Below, piece by piece: positions 1 to 5,946 of a stretch of 19,722 nucleotides of DNA (within the stretch, counting starts at the first letter, position 1; every line of letters starts with the position of its first letter). This DNA comes from SZUA-229 sp036567985 (GTDB lineage Bacteria > Pseudomonadota > Gammaproteobacteria > SZUA-229). The stretch lies in assembly GCA_036567985.1 (NCBI GenBank), contig DATCTK010000054.1:1-19722 (forward strand), read 5' to 3'. Under the pieces are notes generated by a model, which saw only the letters and a list, made by a program, of their open reading frames with translations, was not told where the DNA came from and did not search any database. The position numbers and the translations under genes are program-made.

Positions 1-400
1 GTGCCGCGACGCGGCGTTTATCCCACAGTTCCAGCTGCTTTAAATACTGCTCGGCACGTTCACGGGCCAGCTTGCGCGGAATGCCGTAATAACCGGCCTG
101 GTTAATCACGATTTCCTCAATCGGTTCGAACTGGTTGAAGTTAAATTCCTGGGGCACCAGTCCGATGCAGGCCTTGGCGGCCGCCAGATCACTATCGAAA
201 TCATGGCCGAATACCGTCACCTGGCCCGAGGTTTTATTCACCAGCCCGCTGATAATACCGATGGTGGTGGATTTGCCCGCACCATTGGGGCCGAGCAGGG
301 CGAAAAAGTCACCCTCGTTAACCGTCAGGTTGACGCCCTTCAGCGCCACGGTGCCATTGCCATAGGTCTTATTGAGGTTATTGATTTGCAGAGCGTGCAT
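1..400 (-). CDS. ABC transporter ATP-binding protein, YadG-like (partial)
   Basis: The first 133 codons of an ABC ATPase are present; the rest lies beyond the left edge. Translation from the ATG at 400-398 gives a Walker A motif GPNGAGKST at residues 37-45, followed by IGIISGLVNKTSG, and a Q-loop GLVPQEFNFN with Gln84. These segments and NQAGYYGIPRK match my memory of E. coli YadG, the ATPase of the YadG/YadH ABC-2 type exporter; the substrate is unknown. The ABC signature, Walker B and the permease gene would lie outside the window. The gene diverges from the TetR-family gene at 624, with about 220 bp between them, so TetR control of the exporter is plausible. The ATPase family is certain; the YadG orthology is likely. 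Confidence 0.9.
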   Translation of the reverse strand, partial: MHALQINNLNKTYGNGTVALKGVNLTVNEGDFFALLGPNGAGKSTTIGIISGLVNKTSGQVTVFGHDFDSDLAAAKACIGLVPQEFNFNQFEPIEEIVINQAGYYGIPRKLARERAEQYLKQLELWDKRRVAA

Positions 401-431
401 AATGGGCCTGCCCTTATAGGTTAGTAAGTAA

Positions 432-445
432 GTATATGATTATAC
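432..445. promoter_or_regulatory. Palindrome in divergent intergenic region, candidate TetR operator
   Basis: GTATA-TGAT-TATAC is a perfect 5-bp inverted repeat with a 4-bp centre, about 32 bp upstream of the ABC ATPase start. TetR-family dimers bind short palindromes in divergent intergenic regions, so this is a plausible operator. It is AT-rich and short, so chance cannot be excluded. Confidence 0.3.
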
Positions 446-471
446 AGAAAAAATAAACCGCTTATCCGTTT

Positions 472-485
472 CGTATTGAAATACG
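472..485. promoter_or_regulatory. Second palindrome in divergent intergenic region, candidate operator
   Basis: CGTATT-GA-AATACG is a perfect 6-bp inverted repeat between the ABC ATPase and TetR genes, 27 bp from the palindrome at 432-445. Together they could be one extended operator or two sites for the adjacent regulator. This is inferred from position and symmetry only. Confidence 0.35.
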
Positions 486-623
486 CGGAAATAAATCATA
501 CGATTGTCTGATAACGGGCGCCAAACTGCAACCGCTGTCATTGAGCCAGCAACCTTGCCAGGTGCGGTGCCAGGCCCGCATGACCGTAACACGGCAGTAG
601 AGAATTATCACACAGGAAACAGC

Positions 624-1205
624 ATGGGAACCAAAGGATCAGTAAATCGCAGACGCATTGTTGAAGCGGCGGACCAGCTGTTTTACTCCCGTGGTTATAA
701 CCAGACCTCGTTCAGTGATATTTCCGATGAAACCGGCATTCCGCGGGGTAACTTTTATTATTACTTCAAAACCAAGGAAGATATACTCGCGGCGGTGATG
801 GATCAGCGGCTGGATGAGTTCCAGCAGGTGCTTAGCGCCTGCGAACAGTCCAGTGAGCAACCGTTGCAACGCCTGTTGTGTCTGCTGCACTTTCCGCTGC
901 AGAAACAGGATGAGGTTCTGCACTACGGCTGCCCGATTGGCACCCTGAGTGCCGAGCTGGCAAAACAGCAGCAAGTGGATATTTCCCGCGCGCGCCTGAC
1001 CGCGGTGTTCGATTTGATGAAACACTGGATTGAACAGCAGCTGGTGGAAATGGGCCAGGCACCACGTGCCAGTGACATTGCAATGAATTTGCTGGCAAAA
1101 ATGCAGGGAGTGATTATGATTGCCAATGTCTACAATGACGCTGCATTTCTGCAAAAAGGCATTGATGAAATACAGCACTGGTTGCAGCAGTCCCTGGCGA
1201 ATTAA
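624..1205 (+). CDS. TetR/AcrR family transcriptional regulator
   Basis: A 193-aa regulator. Residues about 8-55 form a typical TetR N-terminal DNA-binding domain: IVEAADQLFYSRGYNQTSF, then DISDETGIPRGNFYYYFKTK with the family's recognition-helix G-x-YYYF signature. The rest is the variable ligand-binding and dimerisation part, including YGCPIGTLSAELA, as in the YxxC-type TetR regulators related to AcuR. The frame is open from an ATG at 504, but I chose 624. CACAGGAAAC just upstream is a good Shine-Dalgarno, TetR proteins begin close to the helix-turn-helix, and the extra 40 residues look unstructured. It diverges from the ABC ATPase and probably represses itself and that exporter. The ligand cannot be told. 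Confidence 0.92.
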   Translation: MGTKGSVNRRRIVEAADQLFYSRGYNQTSFSDISDETGIPRGNFYYYFKTKEDILAAVMDQRLDEFQQVLSACEQSSEQPLQRLLCLLHFPLQKQDEVLHYGCPIGTLSAELAKQQQVDISRARLTAVFDLMKHWIEQQLVEMGQAPRASDIAMNLLAKMQGVIMIANVYNDAAFLQKGIDEIQHWLQQSLAN

Positions 1206-1274
1206 CTGTGCCAATTAACAGAGCCAGCTAAATACACAGGCCATCCACCAATAAAATGAAAATGGGTTAATTTT

Positions 1275-1724
1275 ATGTTACAGCCTCAGCATTACTCCGA
1301 CCCCTATGTGGAGCGTTTTAAAACAGGTCGTTTTGAATCGCTAATGCGCTGGGAACAGCTGGCCACTTTCTGGGATACATTGCGGCCGCAGGTGGATGAC
1401 AGCTGGTATATCTATGCGGTGGGTGAGGATGCGCCGCAAGCCCCCAGCAGCAAACAGCAGGTGCTGACTTTTATCGATGAAATCGATCAGCTGCTGCGCC
1501 GTGAACACGATGAGGATTACTGTGGCATTGTGTATGCGGACAATCATCACAACCCGGACTTTATCAAAATATTTGATCCGCATAATCTCGGCGTGAGTTG
1601 CGGCTTCAGCGAGAACCCGCCATTGCCGGGCTGGGTGATGTCGAAAATGCCGCCGGTAAACCTGGAAACCGCGCTTAAGCCGGCGAATAATCGCCGACGC
1701 TGGTGGCAGAAACTGTTCGACTAG
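1275..1724 (+). CDS. Conserved hypothetical protein, 149 aa
   Basis: A soluble acidic protein with no signal peptide or membrane segment. Aromatic-rich segments such as WEQLATFWDTLRP and WYIYAVGE, and an acidic core EHDEDYCGIVYAD, look like a real conserved protein. The segment IKIFDPHNLGVSCG and the Pro-rich NPPLPGWVMS also look conserved. I have the impression of similar uncharacterised gammaproteobacterial proteins but cannot name a family. A weak ribosome-binding site precedes the ATG. It follows the TetR gene by about 70 bp on the same strand and could be co-transcribed. A 10-bp perfect hairpin lies 15 bp after the stop. No function is proposed. Confidence 0.75.
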   Translation: MLQPQHYSDPYVERFKTGRFESLMRWEQLATFWDTLRPQVDDSWYIYAVGEDAPQAPSSKQQVLTFIDEIDQLLRREHDEDYCGIVYADNHHNPDFIKIFDPHNLGVSCGFSENPPLPGWVMSKMPPVNLETALKPANNRRRWWQKLFD

Positions 1725-1738
1725 CGAGTTATAGCAGT

Positions 1739-1764
1739 TTACTGGCAGGGCCTTCTGCCAGTAA
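1739..1764. terminator. Hairpin between convergent genes, possible bidirectional terminator
   Basis: TTACTGGCAG and CTGCCAGTAA form a perfect 10-bp stem around a 6-nt loop GGCCTT. It sits between a plus-strand gene ending at 1724 and a minus-strand gene ending at 1787. Neither side has a good T-tract, so it may be a weak terminator or an mRNA 3'-end stabilising hairpin. Confidence 0.5.
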
Positions 1765-1786
1765 TGGCGCAGAGTTGCTCAGCGAT

Positions 1787-2023
1787 TTACAGCATGCTCA
1801 CAATCTCGGCGTGCAGGCCATAATCCTGAATATGGTGTAGCAGTTGCTGCGGTGTGGTTTTATCCTGATCGTATTCAACAATCATTAAATGCGGCTTTGT
1901 TTCATGGTAACCCAGTGCAATTACCCCCTGTTGATTGCGCACCTGCGCCTCCAGGGCCTGCTGCTGTTTGGGGTTCAGGGTCTCGTCGATATGCAGCATT
2001 ACGTCCGTCATATGAATATCCAT
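1787..2023 (-). CDS. Small HMA-like (ferredoxin-fold) protein without CxxC
   Basis: A 78-aa protein whose alternation of strands and helices (DVMLHIDETL, QQALEAQVRNQQGVIALGYH, HLMIVEYD, PQQLLHHIQDYGLHAEIV) fits the beta-alpha-beta-beta-alpha-beta fold of heavy-metal-associated domains. The metal-binding CxxC is absent and there is no cysteine at all, so classic copper chaperoning is unlikely. I chose the ATG at 2023-2021 because GAGG lies 8 nt upstream; an in-frame GTG at 2032 would add three residues. The stop faces the stop of the upstream plus-strand gene. The fold assignment is moderate; the function is unknown. Confidence 0.7.
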   Translation of the reverse strand: MDIHMTDVMLHIDETLNPKQQQALEAQVRNQQGVIALGYHETKPHLMIVEYDQDKTTPQQLLHHIQDYGLHAEIVSML

Positions 2024-2190
2024 CACACTCACCTCATAACCCGTTGTTGACTAATCACCAGTGTAAGTAGTCGCCACGTAATAGCCAAATAAATCTATTA
2101 ATGGGCCGGGGCTAAAAAACTTTTATAAGGCGCTTGTGGCATAGGCATGCCGTTTTTTACGGGCGTATCAACTCCGTTTATATACACTGG

Positions 2191-3687
2191 TTAATGGTCG
2201 TGCTGCGCTTCCGGGTAGAGTTCATCCAGTGAGCTGGAACGGCCATTGGCCAGCACAATCCGTGCATGGTGGCGTTTTAAATCCTGTGGCGAAGCAGCCC
2301 CGCAGGAGTGGGCTATTACCCCGACTTCATGCATCATGTTTTCAATGTAGTGGGTCACGCGGGAAGATTTCTGTGTAGATACCAGGCCGCGCTGCAGTTT
2401 TTTATTGTGGGTGGTGATGCCGGTGGGGCAGGTATTTTTATCGCATTGCAATGCCTGGATGCAGCCCAGGGCAAACATAAAGCCCCGCGCCGAAACCACA
2501 AAGTCGGCCCCCATGCAGATCGCCCAGGCCACATCTGCAGGTGTAATCAGTTTACCGGAGGCAATCACCTTAACTCGTTCGTGCAGGCCATAGGTTTCCA
2601 GTGTATCCACAACCAGTGGCAGGCTTTCCGCAATCGGCATGCCCACATAATCAATTAAACTCATGGGCGCCGCGCCTGTGCCTCCGGTGGAGCTGTCCAC
2701 GGTAATAAAGTCCGGTGCATATTCGACGCCACGCTGGTTAATCAGCTTGCACAGTTCATCAATCCAGTTATAGGTGCCAATAACCGCTTTGAACCCTACT
2801 GGCTTGCCGGTGAGCTGACGTACATGGTGAATCATCTCCAGCAGCTCATCGTTGGAATTAATCTGCGGATGGCGGTTGGGGCTGATGGAATCCACTCCCT
2901 GTGGAATACAGCGAATCGCGGCAATTTCTGCGGTGACCTTGCCGCCGGGTAAAATGCCACCCTTGCCGGGCTTGGCGCCCTGGCTGAGTTTAATTTCAAA
3001 CATCTTCACCTGTTCCAGTTCGGCGACTTTTTTCAGCTTCTCATCCGAGAGCATGCCGTTGTCGTCACGCACGCCGTAATTGGCGGTGCCAATCTGGAAC
3101 ACAATGTCGGCGCCGCCTTCAAGGTGGTAGGGCGACAGCCCGCCCTCGCCGGTATTGATCCAGGCACCGGCCTTGCGTGCGCCATGGGACAGCGCAATCA
3201 CCGCCGGTTTGGAAATCGCGCCATAACTCATACCGGAAATATTGAACAGCGAGCTGGTGGTGTAGGGTTGCCGGCAATCAATACCCAGGGTAATCGCGCG
3301 GGGTTTTACCGCGTCCTTGTCCAGGGTCGGGTAGGGGCAGTTAACAAAAAATACCGTGCCGGGTGGTTTCAGGTCACGGGTTGAACCAAAGGCAACGGTA
3401 TTGCTGATATTCTTCGCCGCGCGGTAAACCCAGGAACGCTCGGCGCGGTTAAACGGTAGCTCCTCGCGATCCATGCTGAAAAAATACTGGCGGAAAAACT
3501 GACCCAGGTGCTCGAACAGGTAACGGAAACGGCCAATTACCGGGTAATTGCGGCGAATCGCATGCACCGTCTGGTTCCGGTCAATTAAATACAGGGTAAT
3601 AATGGCAACAACCGCAAGGCCAACAAAAGTAATAAACAGAATGGCCAGCACTTCCAGCGTGCCTAACAGCAGGGGACTATCAATCAT
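2191..3687 (-). CDS. FMN-binding glutamate synthase family protein, membrane-anchored
   Basis: A 498-aa protein with one N-terminal membrane helix (residues about 8-34) followed by a stand-alone glutamate-synthase FMN-barrel domain. Visible signatures are NISGMSYGAISKPA (149-162), NTGEGG (178-183), KLSQGAKPGKGG (233-244), DSSTGGTGAAP (331-341) and ASGKLITPADVA (376-387). C409-x5-C415-x4-C420-PTG matches the 3Fe-4S cluster motif of GltB. The glutaminase and C-terminal beta-helix domains of full GltB are missing, so it cannot by itself be a glutamine-dependent glutamate synthase. Archaeal-type and other short GltB-like oxidoreductases share this layout. The electron donor and substrate are unknown. 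It appears monocistronic. Confidence 0.9.
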   Translation of the reverse strand: MIDSPLLLGTLEVLAILFITFVGLAVVAIITLYLIDRNQTVHAIRRNYPVIGRFRYLFEHLGQFFRQYFFSMDREELPFNRAERSWVYRAAKNISNTVAFGSTRDLKPPGTVFFVNCPYPTLDKDAVKPRAITLGIDCRQPYTTSSLFNISGMSYGAISKPAVIALSHGARKAGAWINTGEGGLSPYHLEGGADIVFQIGTANYGVRDDNGMLSDEKLKKVAELEQVKMFEIKLSQGAKPGKGGILPGGKVTAEIAAIRCIPQGVDSISPNRHPQINSNDELLEMIHHVRQLTGKPVGFKAVIGTYNWIDELCKLINQRGVEYAPDFITVDSSTGGTGAAPMSLIDYVGMPIAESLPLVVDTLETYGLHERVKVIASGKLITPADVAWAICMGADFVVSARGFMFALGCIQALQCDKNTCPTGITTHNKKLQRGLVSTQKSSRVTHYIENMMHEVGVIAHSCGAASPQDLKRHHARIVLANGRSSSLDELYPEAQHDH

Positions 3688-4005
3688 ACAGGTGTCTATT
3701 CAGGGCAATCATTTATAGTCAGGTTTAAAAAGCTTGCCTATAAGGTAGCAGTAAAGTGGATAAGTTGCTGAAGTGAAAGGCGTTTTTTTGTGAATCGCAG
3801 GGTTTAAAGCTTGACTACATCGTGCGATGGCATAACTGGTAGGCGTCAAAATAATAATTAATGTAAGTTGTTGTTTTTATGTGTTATTTACAGGTTCAGG
3901 GTATGGGCAGTGATGATTGTTATGTAATGCCTCTGGTAAATAACTATCGAAATAAAACATGCTGGCTGGTATGGTTATTCGAAAATAACAACAAAGACAG
4001 CTTGA
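3688..4005. other. AT-rich intergenic segment at island boundary
   Basis: About 320 bp between the minus-strand glutamate-synthase-like gene and the accessory island. It should hold the promoter of the former, but I see no clear -35/-10 pair. Base composition drops towards AT around 3700, consistent with the left edge of a transferred segment. Apart from the small candidate reading frame from 3879, nothing recognisable is present, and I found no direct repeat marking an insertion point. Confidence 0.5.
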
Positions 4006-4040
4006 ATATACGACATGTCCCAATTCAGGGTAAATTGTGA
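3879..4040 (+). CDS. Possible small ORF, 53 aa
   Basis: An open frame from ATG at 3879 to TGA at 4038-4040, with an internal ATG at 3903 that would give 45 aa. The translation has mixed, protein-like composition, for example DDCYVMPLVNNYRNKTCW and LVWLFENNNKDS. There is no convincing ribosome-binding site, and the 3' end runs through the left arm of the hairpin at 4006-4052. It could be a gene remnant or chance. No homologue is recognised. Confidence 0.2.
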   Translation: MCYLQVQGMGSDDCYVMPLVNNYRNKTCWLVWLFENNNKDSLNIRHVPIQGKL

Positions 4041-4052
4041 CATGTCGTATAT
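4006..4052. repeat. Large near-perfect hairpin upstream of the DUF6998 gene
   Basis: ATATACGACATGTC (4006-4019) and GACATGTCGTATAT (4039-4052) are exact reverse complements of 14 bp. After one mismatch the pairing continues for 5 bp (CAATT/AATTG) around a 7-nt loop. Each arm also contains the 8-bp palindrome GACATGTC. There is no T-tract, so it is not a standard terminator. It lies 29 bp before the DUF6998 ATG and could be a double operator, a cruciform-forming site or a small mobile palindrome. No second copy was seen in the window. Confidence 0.85.
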
Positions 4053-4080
4053 ATCACTGTTTGCTATATAAAAAGACAAA

Positions 4081-4554
4081 ATGGAACTTCGAGAAAAATC
4101 AGTAAAAGAGCTTTTACAACTTCAGTCAGAAATAATTAATGAACTGAAAAGAAGAAAAGTTGTAAGAACTAAAAATAACCCTCTTGGTGATTATACAGAA
4201 TGGTTAGTAGCAAAGGGACTCGGTCTTGAACTTGCAACTAATTCTTCGGCTGGGTATGACGGTATCGACTCCGAAGGCATTAAAATCCAAATCAAAGCTC
4301 GAAGAATTACCCCTGAAAACAAATCTAGACAACTTGGAGCAATCAGAAACCTGGAAGGAAAAGACTTTGATCAATTAGCCGCCGTAATTTTTAATGAAAA
4401 TTATGAAATCATTGATGCCTTATTAATCCCATATGAAGTGATCGGTGAGTATGCAAAGTTCCGAAATCATGTAAATGCACATATAATGCATTTAAAAGGC
4501 CCAATACTCACTGACCCAAGAGTTAAGGATATAAAGAAATTAATAAGCAGCTAA
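4081..4554 (+). CDS. DUF6998 family protein, possible PD-(D/E)xK nuclease fold
   Basis: A 157-aa protein that I recognise, with moderate confidence, as the DUF6998 family. It has an N-terminal helix (SVKELLQLQSEIINELKRRK), the family-like stretch VRTKNNPLGDYTEWLVAKGL and the segment TNSSAGYD. GYDGIDSEGIKIQIKARR follows. The arrangement Glu40, Asp60/Asp63, Gln70-x-Lys72 resembles the PD-(D/E)xK nuclease active site, as in Mrr-like restriction and Holliday-junction enzymes. Catalysis is inferred, not shown. Codon use is more AT-rich than in flanking housekeeping genes, suggesting acquisition. There is no strong Shine-Dalgarno. The TAA stop overlaps CTAACAA, the kind of overlap seen with integron attC sites. 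A defence role is only a guess. Confidence 0.72.
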   Translation: MELREKSVKELLQLQSEIINELKRRKVVRTKNNPLGDYTEWLVAKGLGLELATNSSAGYDGIDSEGIKIQIKARRITPENKSRQLGAIRNLEGKDFDQLAAVIFNENYEIIDALLIPYEVIGEYAKFRNHVNAHIMHLKGPILTDPRVKDIKKLISS

Positions 4555-4593
4555 CAATTGAGTCAACACTGCGGGTATCAGAGCGTTATACGC
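4551..4593 (+). other. attC-like short segment (candidate decayed recombination site)
   Basis: CTAACAATTG (4551-4560), overlapping the DUF6998 stop, resembles the R'' end of integron attC sites. GCGTTATAC (4583-4591) resembles the R' box, with a GTT triplet where crossover would occur. The next gene's reading frame begins only about 12 bp later, as in gene cassettes. The span is about 41 bp, shorter than normal attC sites, and the inner L boxes are not clear. It could be a shrunken site or chance. Confidence 0.25.
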
Positions 4594-4604
4594 AAGGAAA
4601 ATAG

Positions 4605-4845
4605 ATAAGTCCTACAGTATTCAGGAAGAAAGGATATGGGTTCTTCTTTTTCTCGCGTGAGGAAACCCGGATGCATGCGCATGTGGGTCCCGCTGAGGGA
4701 CGAAGCCAGGTTCTGGCTCGAGCCTGAACTTCAGCTTGCGAAATCCTGCCGTTATAATCGGCAGCAGTTAAAAGAAATCGAATCATTAATCGAGGAACAC
4801 TATCATGAGCTTATCAGCGCATGGCAACGCTACTTCGGCGGTTGA
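4605..4845 (+). pseudogene. DUF4160 gene, broken by start-codon loss and a +1 frameshift
   Basis: Reading from 4605 gives I-SPTVFRKKGYGFFFFSREE and then METRMHAHVGPAEG-like sequence, the N-terminal half of DUF4160. That frame stops at TGA about 30 codons on. The other half, EARFWLEPELQLAK followed by LKEIESLIEEHYHELISAW, is in the next frame and ends at 4845. Removing the single C at 4701 joins them exactly (AEG-EARFWLEP), giving an 80-codon, family-length gene. The expected initiator is ATA rather than ATG, although AAGGA sits 6 nt before it. So there are two lesions. An alternative is an unusual ATA start with programmed shifting, which I consider less likely. DUF4160 and DUF2442 often occur as a gene pair of unknown function; here the DUF2442 partner overlaps the 3' end by 41 bp. 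Confidence 0.85.
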
Positions 4846-5089
4846 AGTAACAAATATTTCCAGCCATGGAATCTGGCTATTGGCGCATGATCAGGAACTG
4901 TTTATGTCCTACGATGATTTTCCGTGGTTCAAGGATCAGCCGGTAAAAGTGATTATGAATGTCGAGGAGCCTTCGTTCGGTCATTTTTACTGGTCTGATA
5001 TCGATGTGGATCTTACACAGGAAATCATCGAGCATCCAGAACGGTTTCCCAATATGGCGAAGAACGTTGACGGCTCTGGTAATAAATAA
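4805..5089 (+). CDS. DUF2442 domain-containing protein
   Basis: A 94-aa protein with the DUF2442 pattern: VEVTNISSHGIWLLAHDQEL, then LFMSYDDFPWFKD, HFYWSDIDVDLTQEIIEHPE and a C-terminal RFPNMAKN. GAGGAACACTATC precedes the ATG, placing a good Shine-Dalgarno at about 9 nt. It starts inside the 3' end of the DUF4160 pseudogene, the usual tandem order, which implies translational coupling when both were intact. DUF2442 proteins are small, uncharacterised and common in mobile regions and integron cassettes. A toxin-antitoxin role for the pair has been suspected by association but I know of no proof. This copy looks intact while its partner is broken. Confidence 0.88.
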   Translation: MSLSAHGNATSAVEVTNISSHGIWLLAHDQELFMSYDDFPWFKDQPVKVIMNVEEPSFGHFYWSDIDVDLTQEIIEHPERFPNMAKNVDGSGNK

Positions 5090-5107
5090 GCGTAACAAAA
5101 CTTGAAA

Positions 5108-5174
5108 AATTAAAGGAGGGGTGGTGATAAATGAGAATCAATACCATAATAAATTGCCACCTGACCCTTTAATT
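5108..5174. repeat. Large imperfect hairpin after the DUF2442 gene
   Basis: AATTAAAGG (5108-5116) pairs perfectly with CCTTTAATT (5166-5174). Inside, GGTGGTGAT (5120-5128) pairs with ATTGCCACC (5153-5161) with two G-T wobbles, around a 24-nt loop. TAACA lies 10 nt outside the left arm and TGTTA overlaps the right end, which is attC-like although the geometry is uneven. The left arm holds a near-perfect Shine-Dalgarno, AAAGGAGG. It has no T-tract. It may be a cassette recombination site, a regulatory leader for the lipoprotein gene, or chance in AT-rich DNA. Confidence 0.6.
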
Positions 5175-5279
5175 GTTAATTCAGAAAAGAAGCGACTATG
5201 GATAGTAGACGAAAGACTGCGCAATCATCGCATTGGTATAAGAAAATCGCGGCAATTTTTATGTCCACGTTTGCCCTAG
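5124..5279 (+). CDS. Possible small ORF, 51 aa, overlapping the lipoprotein gene
   Basis: A GTG-initiated frame preceded by AAAGGAGG at about 5 nt (another in-frame GTG is at 5121). Segments such as NKLPPDPLIVNS and KKRLWIVDERLRNHRIG read like protein. It overlaps the first 82 nt of the lipoprotein gene in another frame and its start lies in the hairpin at 5108-5174. The strong ribosome-binding site is the main support. No homologue is recognised. It may be a leader peptide or a gene remnant. Confidence 0.25.
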   Translation: MINENQYHNKLPPDPLIVNSEKKRLWIVDERLRNHRIGIRKSRQFLCPRLP

Positions 5280-5917
5280 CTGGTTGCGTAACAACTGGCG
5301 GAGGAAACGGTTGGCCTGTTGAAACCTACCCCAACGCATGCGGTTCGACCATGATTCCATTCGAGCCAATATGTCTTTCGTCGGCGGATTATTATGGTGG
5401 CTTCAAATACGGTGACCAGCTTTCGGCCTGTCGACAAAGCATGTCTTATTACATTAATGCTCTTGATGAGTATTATCGATGCTCAGATGAAAAGCTGAAG
5501 GGCATATTTAATGAGCTACTAAAAAAGGTATCTGCCACTTACAGTTGTTACGTTGAATACTTCCAGCAGCACGAGGAAGGTGACCCTAGTGTTAAATGTC
5601 CGCCTGTTGATGTGCCGCGTTTTTACGCATCACATGAAGCTGGCGGAGTCGCAATCGATCTTGGCGTACCCCGCTGTATAGTTAAAAGTAACAAATACAA
5701 TTTTTCGCCAAAGAATAGATATCAACTAGACGATTGCCATGAGCAGGTAGAAGTGTTTATGGGAAAAGGCATTCTTTCATCCAGCTACAATGCTACTTCA
5801 GCACAAGAGCAGTACGATACTTACTTGAGAAATATGCGGCGGGTTCTTGATCAAAAAGCTAATTATGTTGTTTCAAAATTTAACTGTATAGCTGAAAAAA
5901 GAAAATACTGTATTTAA
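5198..5917 (+). CDS. Cys-rich hypothetical lipoprotein
   Basis: A 239-aa protein with a lipoprotein signal: basic residues RRK and KK, a hydrophobic stretch IAAIFMSTFALAG and a lipobox LAGC with Cys30 as the lipidated residue. Asp is absent at position +2, so outer-membrane sorting is expected. The mature part has ten more cysteines, an even number compatible with five disulfides in the periplasm. Two halves look weakly repeated: KYGDQLSACRQ to ATYSC, and RYQLDDCHEQ to SKFNC. No known domain is recognised. The ribosome-binding site before the ATG at 5198 is weak; the ATG at 5261 would remove the n-region of the signal, so I keep 5198. Base composition matches the island, not the housekeeping genes. 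Confidence 0.78.
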   Translation: MDSRRKTAQSSHWYKKIAAIFMSTFALAGCVTTGGGNGWPVETYPNACGSTMIPFEPICLSSADYYGGFKYGDQLSACRQSMSYYINALDEYYRCSDEKLKGIFNELLKKVSATYSCYVEYFQQHEEGDPSVKCPPVDVPRFYASHEAGGVAIDLGVPRCIVKSNKYNFSPKNRYQLDDCHEQVEVFMGKGILSSSYNATSAQEQYDTYLRNMRRVLDQKANYVVSKFNCIAEKRKYCI

Positions 5918-5928
5918 TCATAACAAAT

Positions 5929-5946
5929 ATAGTGTATGGTCACTAT
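5929..5946. promoter_or_regulatory. Short palindrome at the start of the HEPN-like gene
   Basis: ATAGTG-TATGGT-CACTAT is a 6-bp inverted repeat with a 6-bp centre, spanning the first ATG of the next gene. It could be an autoregulatory operator, or a small mRNA hairpin masking the first start. It is short, so this is tentative. Confidence 0.25.

Noticed and set aside
606..626. TCACACAGGAAACAGC before ATG is nearly identical to the lacZ leader ribosome-binding site, raising vector contamination.
   Set aside because: Only the short stretch matches; sequence on both sides is ordinary chromosomal intergenic DNA and a TetR gene, so chance similarity around a good Shine-Dalgarno is the simpler explanation.
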